Shown here: piece after piece, positions 12,448 to 25,468 of the stretch
Layout of the letters: the number at the start of each line of letters is the position of its first letter
How positions within the stretch are numbered: the stretch's first letter is position 1
DNA from: Persicaria tinctoria
Lineage: Eukaryota > Streptophyta > Magnoliopsida > Caryophyllales > Polygonaceae
Length of the DNA: 64,000 bases
Direction: 5' to 3'
Assembly: GCA_037127255.1 (NCBI GenBank)
Contig: JBANSL010000008.1
Coordinates: 40,251,373 to 40,315,372 of the forward strand
Notes under the pieces: generated by a model
Told to the model about the DNA's origin: nothing
Databases searched by the model: none
The model's input: only the letters and a program-made list of their open reading frames with translations
Program-made: the position numbers and the translations under genes

Positions 12448-15400
12448 TCATCCACCTCTAAAAACAAGTCTCGTCCCCGAGACTAAAACCAAAACAAGGT
12501 AGGGGATGAAGTTTGAAATATGTGAGTCCAAGGATCATTACATCGATCCGTAAGTGCCTCATAAGTGCCCCTATGAGATTCTCACAATATCGTCGTCATG
12601 ATCACAATATCCCAGATAGGTCGTGACGAGAGTGTGATATGGGCCCTTACCACATCCTTATCCCGACTTCTCGGTTATATCATAACTCAAAGCATTACAA
12701 CATCTCCACTAGGTCTTAGCAAGCAATCTATAAGGGCCCCTATAAAATGCATGTATCCACTTTGTGGGGCGTCATATGGTAAGCTCGGGTCGGAAAGGTT
12801 TCAAAAGGGTTCCACAATTTGAAAAAGATTGGTCTCAAAATCATTAGAATTCTACATCGTGTTTTTTTTTTTCAAAATCCAAGTTATTTCTTTTTAAACA
12901 CCATTCAGTATCCCTTAAATCTGACGTTAGTCAAGCAAGTTTCAAATCTCAGGAGGTGGAATCATCCACCTCTAAGGGCTAACCCCATATGTCCCTCCTA
13001 GGTTCCAAGTCAGAATCAAATTTCATCAATTCAGATCTAGCATCCCAACAATTCTAGTCCAAGGCATTATATAGTGTAGCAATTGTATCACGCATTCGAA
13101 AACATATCATACTCATGTCAAGGATAGTTACGTACCATAACCGATCTAACACATCATACATAGCAGGGCTCCTCACATCACATCACAGAGGTTGCATATC
13201 ATATCAATCAGATAATCGCATCTTATACTAACTACCAAGCATCATCATCACATGTAGAGGCATCAAGTACCTCCGCACACCACCGTTTCATCAAGTTCAG
13301 GGGTAACTATGTTAGTACTACAATTCACTATCGCCTATGGAACACATCAGAGACTCAACATCGTCTATAACATAGAACTTCCCATCACTCGGTCCCAAGT
13401 ATCGTATAACCGTAAGCTACATCCTCGAGAAAACATGCCTATAATTACCAACCACATTAGAACATGATCGACACTCATCATCAACAATTCTCAAGACAAG
13501 ATTAACCTCACCTAGGCCAACCAACTCAAACCGATACTAGTTCTAATTACCATTGCATTCTGCTTAGCGTACAACATTTCTAGCCTCTTAACTATCCGAC
13601 ATTCAAGGTTTACATCACAAGTCAATTATCAAGTACCCAACTCTTATGCTGTCAAGCCATCTAAGGATAAATCTACTTAAATATCCCAAGCTCAAGTCCC
13701 AACCTTCCACTCAACCATCTAAAACCCATATCTCGGAGTTCCTTAACAATCTCGCTTACTCTTCCTAGGTTCTCAAGACTCTGCCTGACCATTATCTCCC
13801 AAAGAGATATCTCGAATCACCTTGCTAACCTGGTCACATTTCTCGTACCACTACTCACTCTCACTAGCCATCCACCTCTAAGAACCCAACTCATATCGAC
13901 CATCTCACACCTCACACTCCCATCCTAATTCCCAACATCACCAACACAAGCATCCTACCTTGCTAGAATCCACTCAACCGCCTACTCTCGACAACTCTAA
14001 AGCAAAAACCGTCTAGTACTCCTCCTATTCCCAACCACGAATCACCAATACCCTCATCGCTAGCGCCTATCCCCCAAAGACCAACCACTGATTCTACCTA
14101 CTCATCTCCTTCCGAATCTCATGGAACCTGAACATCTACGACTCCTCAACCGACCTATCCTAGATCCTCATCTTAGCATATTCCAAAATTTCCTCATCCC
14201 AAATCTTACTAAGCCTTAACCCTTCGAAATCCTCAAGTCGTCCTACTTCAGTTCTTCATCACTTTGTATTCCTAAATTGCCTCAAGATCCTACTTCTTAA
14301 CCATGACACCTCACCGTTCAAAGCCCTCTTTCGCACCGATCATTATTTCTACATAATTCCTATGACATCTCATCCGAACTTTCCTAAGTACCGCAATTTT
14401 TCCACACCTTCTAAAATCCTTCATCTTCTAGCGCTCTCAATGTCTTACGCTTTGCCTAGTCCCTCAATTCCATGTTCAGGATCTCTCTATTCAACTTTAA
14501 GCCCACAATTTTACTAGAATCTCAGCAACACTGCTGCCTAGCCACCAGCCTTCCCTCGAAGATTCACTCTACATCCTCAAATACCTTGATAACAATTTTC
14601 ACGCATCAGTTTCCATTTCTCCCCTATGCTAAAATCCTCCAACAACGCATCTAGAAATCCTTCACTCATGATTTTGCCAAGCATTACCAATCCTATCTAA
14701 CAACCCCAATTACTCATCACACGCACAATCCTGACATGAACAACCTAATCCCTAAGATCGACAAATTCCCTAGCAACCTTGTACTACTCTTTCTTAGCAA
14801 TTCCTCATTCTCATCCCTTACCCAAACCGTTCCCAATCATTGCATATACAACCTAGCTCCAAATTCTACGATTTCCTAGACATTCCTCCACTGATCATCC
14901 TCAAAACTGCCCACGATCTGCTTCCTAAACTATCTAGGCACCTTCTTCTCGCACACTAACCCGTCTATCAACACATCCCCTCAAGAATCCTTCCGATCCA
15001 CTTTTAACTCACTCATCCACCTCTAGAACTACACTACCCGCACACGCTATTTCCCCACACTGCCTCTAACGACGACCTTTCCCTCGAAATCTCGCCATAC
15101 AATTCTATTCCTCACCGATCACCTCCTTGAAAGCTCAACTATACTCACTAACCACTATCCCCGATAAGTCCTAACTCACTCGGCTCTTCTCAAGCTGACG
15201 CATTCTTCCTACACCTCATCTCACACAACCAATGACCCAACTAGAAGGCTCTAATCTACCTGCCACTTTCCGACCCATCTCACTGAAGAGTCTCATGACC
15301 CAAGCTCTTGGAGGAAACACCACCACCTAGGTAACCCATAACCGATTTACTAAAAGGTCAGTATACTTAAGCATAAAGGCACATCATCACAGACGCAAGT

Positions 15401-17454
15401 TAGTCAGGCAATCATTCACTACCAGCTCAGCTTATCAATCATCACACATCAATTTAGTTAGTTCCAAGCCTATCGCACGACACCGATTCCAGATCGCATA
15501 GGAGATATCACAATTCGGATGAAGAACGTCATTCCTTGAGTCATTTAGGAGGATTACGTCTGCGACCGCCATCTTCGAAAGGCGTCCTTCCTTTGGTGAC
15601 ATCGATCCTAGGGTCCATGGGCCATGGGCCCACCACACTTCCGTTGCGCCATTCTGGTGCCATTCGATCGCTCGTCTTCTCTTCTATGTCGACGTCCATC
15701 AAGGGGATTGCGAGGGGTTAGAAGTCACGGAGATAGGGGAGGGCAAGGGAGGACAAAACGACTTTCTTAAGAATTCACACACAAACCAGGACTAGAGATG
15801 ACGAGACTCAAGACAAGACGCAGTCCCGAGAGTTACAACAACCCCCTTAGGGTATTCTATAAGGTTACAAGTGCACATGGCAATCACAAAATATTTCAAT
15901 CATATCATTCCACACTATCATGCGCCTATTAAAGGAATAGCACCCTAGGCATCCATAACATTTCACATAATCAACTTTACATGCACACGGGACATGCTAA
16001 AACTTATCATCTCATGCACTGATTATGCTTGACATATTAATATCATGTATGCACAAACTGACAATAGACATATACAACATAAGTTATATATGACATAGCG
16101 AGCATTATAGGATATCACATGCATGATTCATTACTCACTTAGTGTACGCATAAGTAGGTCAAAACAATGTGGGTTCCAAGTAAGCATGTTAAGATGCACT
16201 CTAATAATCGTGTCAAGGGGTATGGTTAAGTCCTTCGGGCATAACAACCATCAAATCCAATACAACCATATACATGTAGTATGACAAGTATGGCACATAG
16301 ATGCATGATGATCAATAATTAGGAGATGTATATCCTACATGATACTACCAACACCCATTAAGACAATACATAGTCAATGAGGCTCAATTTGATTAACTTA
16401 ACGTGCTCAGAAATTCATTTCTCATGGCACTCATACAAAGAGGGTTGACCACACTATCATAGACCTAATTCAAATGAGAGTAACAATGATGGGAGTTCAT
16501 AGATTCGACACATATATATTCGTTCATGAGTGCAATCATGCAAGTTATCAGACAAGTCATGCTGAAATATATACCAACACACCATGTCATACAATCACCG
16601 ACTCATCACCCCATTTCCCCGTGGGACGCTAGAATGACTCACTAGGTAAGACACAATGACATTCACACTGTTTCCGAGAGGTGAGGGTAGAATTTGTGCT
16701 TAGACTCTTGCGGTAAGAAGACATGATTGACCAACCCAAATTTCCCCCTGAAAGACACCAACCTAAGGTACGAGACTCGATAGAAGCATTGATGGTGGAA
16801 TACAAACAGGACTCGAAACAGGGAGAGCGGATGCTCATCGGCCCTTGCTAACATGCCTAAATGTTTTGGTGGGACGATTGACGGAGTCAGAATCATCAGG
16901 GGTTTGAATTATGGAAGAGATATTCCGACAAGACATGAGTTTCAATGACATAAGAACAAGGTATTCTCCCGCTATCCCGTTTGCACAGTTATTCAATACA
17001 TGATTCAAGTCAAGGCATATTGATTAGTTCTCTACCCTAAGCACAATAGCACTCAGCATGGAAGCAATCAACGATCAAGCTATCCTATGGGCCGCCCTTC
17101 GAGGGGCGACTAGCCTGAGGGGCAAAACCTCACAGTCTCTACATAACTCGCCACTCCAGCCACTACGACGCAAGGCCTTGGAGTCTTGTAGGCCCATCTG
17201 TAAAGAAAAAGCTATATTTTTTTGCCTACCCGTTCCCAACTACATCCAATAGGGATGGTCTAACGCATTTTCTTCCCCTTCGTTTCCCTTTGTTTGATTA
17301 CCAGATTCATAGAGTCAAGTTCGTATTTAGTCCATTTGAGTTAGCCATGTTAAATTCATTTTGCCCTTTCTAAAACATTTTGGAAAACCATTTGAAAACC
17401 TTGGGCCATTTTCAAAACCACTTCAACCTATCATACTCGGTTTGCACAACCTCG
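12448..17454 (-). other. internal region of the LARD-like element, no convincing genes
   Basis: No ORF longer than about 77 codons is present, and I recognise no protease, reverse transcriptase, integrase or zinc knuckle in any frame. The purine-rich minus-strand sequence TAGAGGTGGATGA directly precedes the 3' LTR and is the likely polypurine tract. Its complement CATCCACCTCTA recurs at about 12963, 13869 and 15014. Possible worn 5' leader or gag remains lie at 15435-15720 and 16629-16896, where short open frames exist, but I cannot assign them. Confidence 0.7.
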
Positions 17455-17466
17455 GCTCTGATACCC
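17455..17466 (-). other. primer binding site, tRNA-Met type, one mismatch
   Basis: The minus strand reads GGGTATCAGAGC, one base off the TGGTATCAGAGC consensus, three bases from the LTR end. It defines the right-hand LTR as the 5' LTR. Confidence 0.82.
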
Positions 17467-17469
17467 CTT

Positions 17470-20400
17470 TGTAATGGCCCGGGATTATGATTCCCGAGTT
17501 ACGTTTCGAGGGATTAAACCCCTCGTTAGGACCTTGCACCCCGAGTACAGGTTGAAGGTTTCAAAACCTACTTTAATGTTTTCAAAGGGGGATTTCGTAC
17601 CCAAAATCGAAGGGATCGTTGGAATCCCCGGGGAAGTCCCCTGTACCTGCCGTAAGTCTAAGCGTGGAAATCAGAAATCATGCGACTAGCGAAACAAGTG
17701 CAATACAAAAGTGTGCCACGGCAGAGCCGGGTCAAAACGGAGTCTAAAGTATAAATCCAAAATATAATCAGAGTCTGGTGAAGTCTATACTCCAGCGCTC
17801 ACTCTTCGCCGACAAAATGACCCGCACAATAAGCAAACAGCACCGATAGGAGGAACATAAATAATACCTAAAAAAATTGATATGGGGCGGGATCAGATCG
17901 ATGCCCACTTAACATGCTCCTAAGATCAAGTACATAATAATAATAAGGCCTTAGCACAGAATACCAAGTGGTATATCCCTCTCCTACCTCCACCCCTTCC
18001 GATAGGTGGAGACTGGCCAGCTCGTGAATGCATTCATTCATAATAGGGCGGCACGCATGCCTAACCCGCTCCACAATAAAGCCCGCAGGCATCTCATAAT
18101 ATAAGGAAGTGCATGACTCGATTGACTCAGGGTACCCGATGAGGCTGGGCTACCCTATGACCCTAGCAATGACTCTAGTTACTTCACAGATAACGGCCAT
18201 TCTGTTTACATACGCATAAAGAAATAGGATGCTCAACGTAGATGCAACCTAGCATGGTACTACATGGCATGCTGATCATGAATGCAACACCTAGTATATC
18301 ATGCACCTAAAGCAGGGAATAGCTCTATTCAATCTGAGTAAGCTCCGAAGAGACTTACCTGGCGGTGCAGAACAGCAAGACAAGCATTATGATAGATTAA
18401 AGATCACCTAGATACATATCAGACACATATATAAGTCTACGTCTAATCATCCAAGCACTCAAGCATATCATTCAACGAGAATAGCAACAATATCGCAATC
18501 ATCGTTCCATCAAGTTCAATCACCCATCATATTGCCACATTCATGTATTCGCAACAATATATCCGCAATAATAATCCGCATATCACATATCTCAAGTTCA
18601 TCATATTTATCATAGCTCATAAGACATAATTCAACCGATACATAACTCTAGCATCTCATCATGCTATTAGTCAACCAATCATGTCGTTAGTCCACGCAAG
18701 TCATGATAGTTGTCAATCAATCATATCAACATGCTAGTTAGTCATCGATCACATAATTTCTCGAGTTAGTCTCGAAAACCGTTTTAACTAGTTAGAAATT
18801 CCGACCTTGGAGAATGTTCGTCAAATCCCTTTTTGATTTAAATCCGGTAACATTTTTCTTAAATCCCCACACTTTACAATGCCATTATTTATTTATTTTC
18901 AAATACTCTTAATATATATATTATATCAAAATAACCCCAACCGTTTTACTTTATATAAAATTGACCCTTAATTAAATTACCACACTTCCCTTTCATTTTA
19001 CAAAATATCAAAACCGACCCTTTATTCCTAAAACCCCAAATCTGAACCCCTTTTTATAAAAAAGAAGACAAACAGGCCCAAATCCACCTGTTTCTTTTGA
19101 ATGGAAAATTAGGCCCAAGAGGATAGGCCCAATCTTACTCTTTTTATAAAAACCTGGATCCAAATAGGTCCAACCCTCAATATTTAAAACAAACCCCTTT
19201 AAACCGGTTTTTCTTTACCTTAAAACCCCTGAACCGGACCCAAAACAAAACAAATAGAGAACCAGACCGGATGACACTGTTCATCTTCAACAATCAGAAG
19301 CGTTTTTCGACATTTGGGGAAAGGAAGGGGAAGGGAGAGCCGGCCGGCGGCGATGCGGGGCTCCGGCCACCCGGAATCCGACCACGAAGCACACATACAC
19401 ACACGGAATCTGAAAGGAAAAGAAAAAGGGGAGGATAGGAGCTCACCGAGGGTTCGAGATGTCGCCGGAGAATCGCCGAAAGCTCTCGACGTGGCTGTGT
19501 CGGAGTTGGAATCGAACGGGCTTGCCTGGGTCGATAATGGGAGGTCAAAAGGGCGAAGCTTTACTGTCCTATTGAGCGAAGGGAAGAGAGTGGGTGGCTT
19601 ACCGATTCCAAAATCGAAACAGAGGGAGGAGAGGCGAGGGCTGCGCTCGAGCTCTTTCTCCGGAATCTGGGCGTTCTAGTGGCTCAGGGATGCTCCCAGG
19701 TTGCTGGAAGGCAAGATGTGGTTCAATAGGAGGGGAAAGAAGTGTTGTGGTTGCTGCTGCTGCTGCTGACGGCCCAAGATGGAGGAGGGAGGCGCTGTGG
19801 GGCTCGGACAGCACTCGGGAGGTGTTCAGGGGCGCCAGAGTGGACGTCGGTGTTGTGGCTTGTGGTGGTGAAAGGTGGTGGAGGTGGTGGCTCCACAAAG
19901 GGATGGAAGGAGCCCGGTTCTCGGTCAAAACCAAAGGGAGAAAGGATAAGTGTGTGTTTGGGTTTTTGGGTTGAAATGAAATGCGTGGGGGAAAAGTCCA
20001 GACTTTTGAGGGGAGAAAGTAACGTTGCTGCTGGCTGATTCTGGAGAAATGCAGATGTTGTTTGACTCTTTGCCACAATTGGGGAGGCAGAACCATGAGG
20101 GAGGAGGAAGGTAAGGTGTGTGATTTAGTCATAAGGAGGAAAGGAAGGAGCTGGATGTTGCTGTTGGGCAATTCGGATGGGAAAGGGGAAGAAGAAAACA
20201 AGTGAAAGGGGACAAAATCAAGTGGTCCCATCCAAGTTTATACCCGAAAGATAAATCCTGAGACCCGCTTACTCGATTTTATCCGGACTCTATCAAACTA
20301 GATTCTAAATTTTCCGACTCAGAATTTAATACTGACATCCGAACAACATTTTTCAATTCTTGGCATATGGAAGCGGAGGAAAATATATTTTACATAAGTT

Positions 20401-20536
20401 TCAAAATTTGGCCGGAATCCGTTTTATGTGTCTTAAAATTCGAGTTGGAGAGTTTTTCCGCTAAATCCCACTTTAAAATTCATTTTGATTTACCTTTTTT
20501 CCGAAAAATTAGGATTTCAAAATCCGAGCCTTTACA
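17470..20536 (-). repeat. 5' LTR of the LARD-like element (3067 bp)
   Basis: Matches 9297-12447 apart from isolated substitutions (e.g. TGTAATGG against TGTAACGG at the end) and an 84-bp deletion after 17910. The length difference between the two LTRs is exactly 84, so no other net indel exists. Confidence 0.92.
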
Positions 20537-20961
20537 GGTTTCGTTTAACAAGAATTTATGATATTACAAACTCCCTTTGACTGAAAAACAAAAAGTTAGC
20601 GCCAAAATAAAAATTAAAAAAAATAGTTTGGGAACATTTACCCATAGCACCGTCAGGCATCAGACGTGCAAAAATCAAAATCCAAACCGGGTCTACATAC
20701 AAAACATTAGTTTGGAAAGATATACCCATGGCCATGGTAGCCTTTTAATCATATGCAGAAAGAATACAAGGAAGAAGCATCCAAGAAGTGTTCAAACAAC
20801 TAAACAAGAGTTCCCTGCACTTCGAAATCTCAGGGGGGAAGAAACTGCAGATTTCTCAGCACGGAATGGCTCACTTGGTAGCTGCCTTGGCATATATTGA
20901 TTCAAGAAAAGACGCGAAAAATATATATACCGCAATGGCATTGTAGTCGGTAGGCTGATCA

Positions 20962-21504
20962 TTAGGCTAAGAGAACATTCTCAGGAAAATTGTTAGCATA
21001 TGCCATTGGCTTCACATCAGGGTGCGCCTATAGTCAATTCAGAAAAAAGACGCGCAAAATAAGAGAATAAAGTCGGAATTGATTGGAGGATCTAGTTGGG
21101 GACCTTAAGTGGCATATGAGAAACTACATGCTACTTAGTACTTACCACTGCTGAGAATGTGACAATTTCAGGCTTCATTTCAGGGGATACAAACCGAATG
21201 AATGCACCCTTGTTTCCCATCTGCACAAAAAGAAACGATCAGTGAGATGTTGTGTATTTTGTTGAGCATAACGGCAATCAGAGCACAACATCAGATGATC
21301 TGATTGGTAAACACTAGCTCAGATGTCCATACTAGAGTCAACATTTTACAATTTGGTAAAGCAATTAATGTAAAAAAAATCAGGAAAGGTCCAGCCAAAT
21401 TACCAGATCACGGTAATTGGGCGCAGAAAATAAAGTGATAAGTTTACCATCATGATCAACTTCATAACCCTCATCTTTAACTTCATGAAATCATATGAGT
21501 AATT
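20962..21504 (-). pseudogene. protein phosphatase 5 (PP5/PAPP5), C-terminal exons
   Basis: Three exon blocks on the minus strand match the C-terminus of plant serine/threonine phosphatase 5. Block one (21504-21404) reads [18 protein letters not shown]... FSAPNYRDL; the family has C where R stands in NYCDQ. Block two (21220-21146) reads MGNKGAFIRFVSPEMKPEIV..., with acceptor GTGCAG and donor GTAAGT. Block three (21027 leftwards) reads HPDVKPMAYANNF, then one extra C shifts the frame. Without that base the reading would end LRMFS and stop at 20969-20967, as in PP5. PP5 is a TPR-containing phosphatase acting with HSP90 and phytochrome. Upstream catalytic and TPR exons are not visible, so this is a truncated, decayed copy, either captured by a transposon or a relic. 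Confidence 0.82.
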
Positions 21505-22971
21505 CTGGAAAAAGCTTCCGAAGATTAGGTTGACAATGATAAATTAACAAAATGAGTATAAGAGGATGGCAAGTAAATCAGCATATTTATTAAGTGCATA
21601 AATAAGATAAGAAAGTGCATAAATAAGATTACTAAGTGCAAAAATAAGATTAATTTCATGGTAGCTGAATAAGTAGTTGAAATAAATTAGCATCATAAAT
21701 GGCCTCAAGATATTATCATACTCTCCTCACTCCTCACCAATCTCTTCTGATGGCCTTTACTAGTTTCGAGTTTCAACACTTGAACGACATCACGAATTAC
21801 ACATCATATGGCATCACCTGCTATTTCTTGATAAGTACAAAATTCACCCTCTTTCATAGCAGTTTTCATGACAAAATTCAGCACCAAAGTAGAAAAATTT
21901 ACCACCATAGCAATTTTCATGACAAAATGGATTATTTACATTTGTTTGGTGAGACTCGCGATTAAGATGCAAACTCTAATACTACTAGGCATTTCTCAAA
22001 GTGAATTATTCATATTTACAAAAGCCCATGCCAAAATGTGCACTTTTGTTCTTTATTCATACACTTTTTAATATTAAATATGCAATATTACATCTTAAAT
22101 ATGCACTTTAGTTCTAAACACACCAAGAGCAATTCCAAACAGTCCCTAAAACACCATAGTTCAGTAGATCACAACAATTAATTATAGAGACATCAACACT
22201 TGTCATTACTTGCCACCTAACACTAAAGCTAACACACTAAGAAAACTACGGAGATATCAACACAAAGCCATTGACAAACCTATCAAATGACAACAACATA
22301 TCAAATGAGATGTTGAAGTCAGCAAAGTAAGCCTAGAGGCAAGGAGCCTAAAAATGCTCGATTTCAGCATGAATAAAAAGCTAGATTCAACAAAAATGAG
22401 CAATCAAGAAAGCAAACCCGAAACATATATCACCTGGACATGAGATGATATTCTATCAACAGTAGATCCAAATAGTCCATTAATTAACACAAAACTTGAA
22501 AACGCCTAAACAGAACTACAGAAGCCACAGAAGAAAAACATCTACTGCCGCCCCATCCTCTTCCTCTCTCTGAACCCTATGAGAATCTCAAGTTCTCTCC
22601 TAGGCATTTTATCAAACACCTAGAATGCATAAATTTACCCCTATCTCAATCTCAATTTCCATTCCACAAAGCCTAATTTCAATCAAATTCAATCAATCAA
22701 AATTCATAAATCCAAGCCAACAATTTCAGTCCACTCGTTAAAATAATTCTGAACGATAAAAAGGTAATCTATCCATAGATTTTCATCTACATGAAAAATC
22801 TTAAACTAGATTAAACATCAACTTGCTAAACTTACCCTAATAAAGTAATAAATCTATGCTCGATCCCTTGATCCATTCAAATTCAATCCAAACTATCAGT
22901 AGGAATATTCTTCGAAGAGCTAAAATGGAATTTAAACTAGCTAGGAAGGTATTATTCAACTCAAAAGATAA
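21505..22971. other. AT-rich spacer upstream of the transposase gene
   Basis: No convincing gene. It holds AAGTGCATAAATAAGAT-like short repeats (21590-21660), a TGCACTTTTGTTCTT / ATGCACTTTAG stretch (22035-22110) resembling the 7627-8714 repeat, and a leader-like pyrimidine-rich block near 22550. The ORFs here are short and unsupported. Confidence 0.6.
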
Positions 22972-23019
22972 ATGCAATTAAAAGCTGGAATTGGTGCATC
23001 TTCACATAGCAGAAACCCC

Positions 23020-25468
23020 ATGGCAACCCACATTATTACAGTTGTATGTGGTGGGAAATGGTTGTTTGATGATTCATGCCCAACCTTTGTTGGAGACACT
23101 ACTTCAAAGGTGTTTATGATTGACGAGTCAATAACATTACAGGGTTTAACCGAAAAAGTGCACAACAGATTCAATATAGATAGTGCATTAGAATTGAAAT
23201 TCAATCATTTACACCCTTTCAAAATGTTGAGAGCTCCGCTTCTTGTTGAATGTGATGTTGATTTGAAAGAGTTTTTGAGGTTGTCGGACCTAAAGGATGT
23301 TAAATTTGCTGTTGAGTTGTGTGTCAGCATTAAATCAGATAGTGAACAAGTTGAAGATAACCAGCCATTCCCATCTGATAGTTTACAGTTGGTGACATGC
23401 AATCCAACTATTACCAATATTGTTATAGGGGAAAATAACATGACATCGATCGGTGACACCACGATGAAAGGTGTATTGTTGGAAGATACTGGAGATGACA
23501 TGAATTCTCTAAACAGTGACACTGCAAGTGATGAAGATTCTGCAGATAAAATATGGAGAGCATTCTATTCTACATCACACATGAGAGAAACTACACTAGA
23601 AGATTGGGATGCTGATAGCTCTACTGTGCCTAGTGTGAATCTTAATTCACAAAACTTGATTTGCGTAGGCAAAAGCTTTGCATCAAGGAAACCAATTAAG
23701 CATGCTTTGGAAATCTTGTCAATAACCGAGATATTTGGATTTCGTGTGGCAAAATCAGATACAAAGTATTATAGGGTGCATTGTGTAGATCCTAACTGCA
23801 AATGGAAAGTGCATGTCAAAACTTTTGGTCCAACTTGGCATGAGGTCATAGTATATGTGGACATGCACACCTGCACATGGGATTTCAGGACAAAACACTG
23901 CAAACAGCCTTCATCTTCTATGATTGCAAGCATCATTGAATCAAGGTGAGAACTTTTTTTTAAGAAATAGTATATATATTTAATCTTGCTTTCTAATATA
24001 TGATTTATTCTAATTTTACTATAAGTACACAGTGTTGATGCTGGATACAGACCAGCACAAATAATGGATAAGATGAGAACAAAACAAAAAGATGCAAATT
24101 ACCTACTGGAGAGCATGGAAGTCATCAAAAATAGCTCACGAAATGGTTAAGGGGACACCAGAATAAAATTATGCAGATTTACCATCATTTTGCCATATGC
24201 TCATGGAGAGAAATAATGGGACTATAGCTTTAATTTCAAAAGACAAAGAAGATAGGTTTCAGTACTTCTTTCTGTCCTTTGGACAGTGCATCAGAGCATT
24301 CCCCCTCTTAAAGAAGGTATGTCTTAAACAGTGTTAGCACAAATTTTGTTGTCATCGATTTTCTTAACTTCGATAACATAAGTAATTTTATTTCTTCATA
24401 TACCAGGTTATAGTTGATGATGGAACATTCCTAACTGGCGAATACAGAGGAACGTTGCTTGGGGCAGTTGCACAAGATGCCAATAGACAAATTTTTCCAC
24501 TTGCCTTTGGTGTTGTTGACTCCGAAAACAACAACTCTTGGGAATGGTTTATGTATCAGCTACTGCAGGTTGTGCCTCCATCAAATGACTTAGTGTTTGT
24601 CTCTGATAGACATGCTAGCATTTCAAGGGTTGTATCTTTAGTTTACCCAACAGCTACACACTGCATATGTATGTGGCACTTGAAACAAAACATCAAAGCG
24701 ACATTCAGGAAAAAAGAGCTAGGGAAAATGTTCACAAAAGAAGCAGAGAGTTACACTATACAAGAGTTCAACAACTACCTTGCACAAATCGAAGCAACAT
24801 GTCCAAAACTATCAGAATATCTGGTTTCAGCAGGTTTTGATAAATGGGCCAGAGCACATTCAAAGTGTGACAGATACAACATGATGACATCCAACAATGC
24901 TGAGAGCTTGAACTCCGTTTTCAAAGGCAAAAAGGATTATCCCATTGTGGCACTTGTGGAGTTTGCTAGAGAAAAGCTCACATCATGGTTCTTGGATAGA
25001 AGAGAGAAAGCACTGGCAAACCAAGACAGAATAATTCCTGAGATCCTTAAAGTGATAAGACAATCACAAGAGCAAGTTGGGGTATGCAGAGTAGAAAGGA
25101 TGAATGAATCACAATTTGAGATCAATGGTCAAGGAGTTGTAGCTATAGTTGATCTATCAGCGAGGACATGTACGTGCAGAGTATTTGATGTCGAGAAAAT
25201 ACCTTGTGTACATGCTCTAGCAGCCATTACACACATAAAAGCAAATGTGTCTGATTTTGTTGCAAAATTTTAAAGCAATGACGCTTGCCGTATGGCATAT
25301 GCAGAAACAATATATCCAGTGTTGGATGAAGATGAAGGAAATATCCCTGATGTGATCAAATCTATCAACTGTTACCCCCCAGTAGTAAGAAAGAGAGCAG
25401 GAAGACCACCTACAAATAGAAAGCTTTCATTGGGAGAGTACAAGAGGAGGTTGAAGGATTCAAAATAA
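23020..25468 (+). pseudogene. Mutator-like (MULE) transposase, three exons, broken
   Basis: Exon 1 (23020-23945) begins MATHIITVVCGGKW and ends with a MuDR-type DNA-binding zinc region: YRVHCVDPNCKWKVHV followed by H and C in DMHTC. Exon 2 (24033-24316) has the plant MULE block YWRAWKSSKIAHEMVKG. Exon 3 (24407-25468) holds the catalytic core, with first D in VDDGTFL, second D in VFVSDRH and E in NNAESLNSVF, then a SWIM zinc motif CTC...CVH near 25170-25215. A basic RKRAGRPP AT-hook-like tail follows. Transposases of this family cut at the terminal inverted repeats of MULEs. Three lesions are visible: a frameshift early in exon 2 (about 24095), a TAA at 24164-24166, and a TAA at 25271-25273 before the conserved tail. 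An in-frame ATG at 22972 is an alternative start. Confidence 0.93.

Larger units (their letters stand above)
9297..20536 (-). mobile_element. complete long-LTR, non-coding retroelement (LARD-like), 11.2 kb
   Basis: Two direct repeats of 3.1 kb (9297-12447 and 17470-20536) flank a 5.0-kb internal region. The whole is bordered by a perfect GGTTT duplication (9292-9296 and 20537-20541). A primer site next to the right-hand LTR shows that the element reads leftwards. The LTRs differ by scattered single bases and one 84-bp deletion, so the insertion looks young, yet no gag or pol ORF is present. Long LTRs plus a large non-coding interior match the LARD class. The LTR ends (TGTAAAGGCTCGG...CCGTTACA in sense) and the GTCTCGGGGACGAGACT stretch just before the 3' LTR resemble Ty3/gypsy Tekay/Del elements, which could supply proteins in trans; that is inference. 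Confidence 0.9.
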
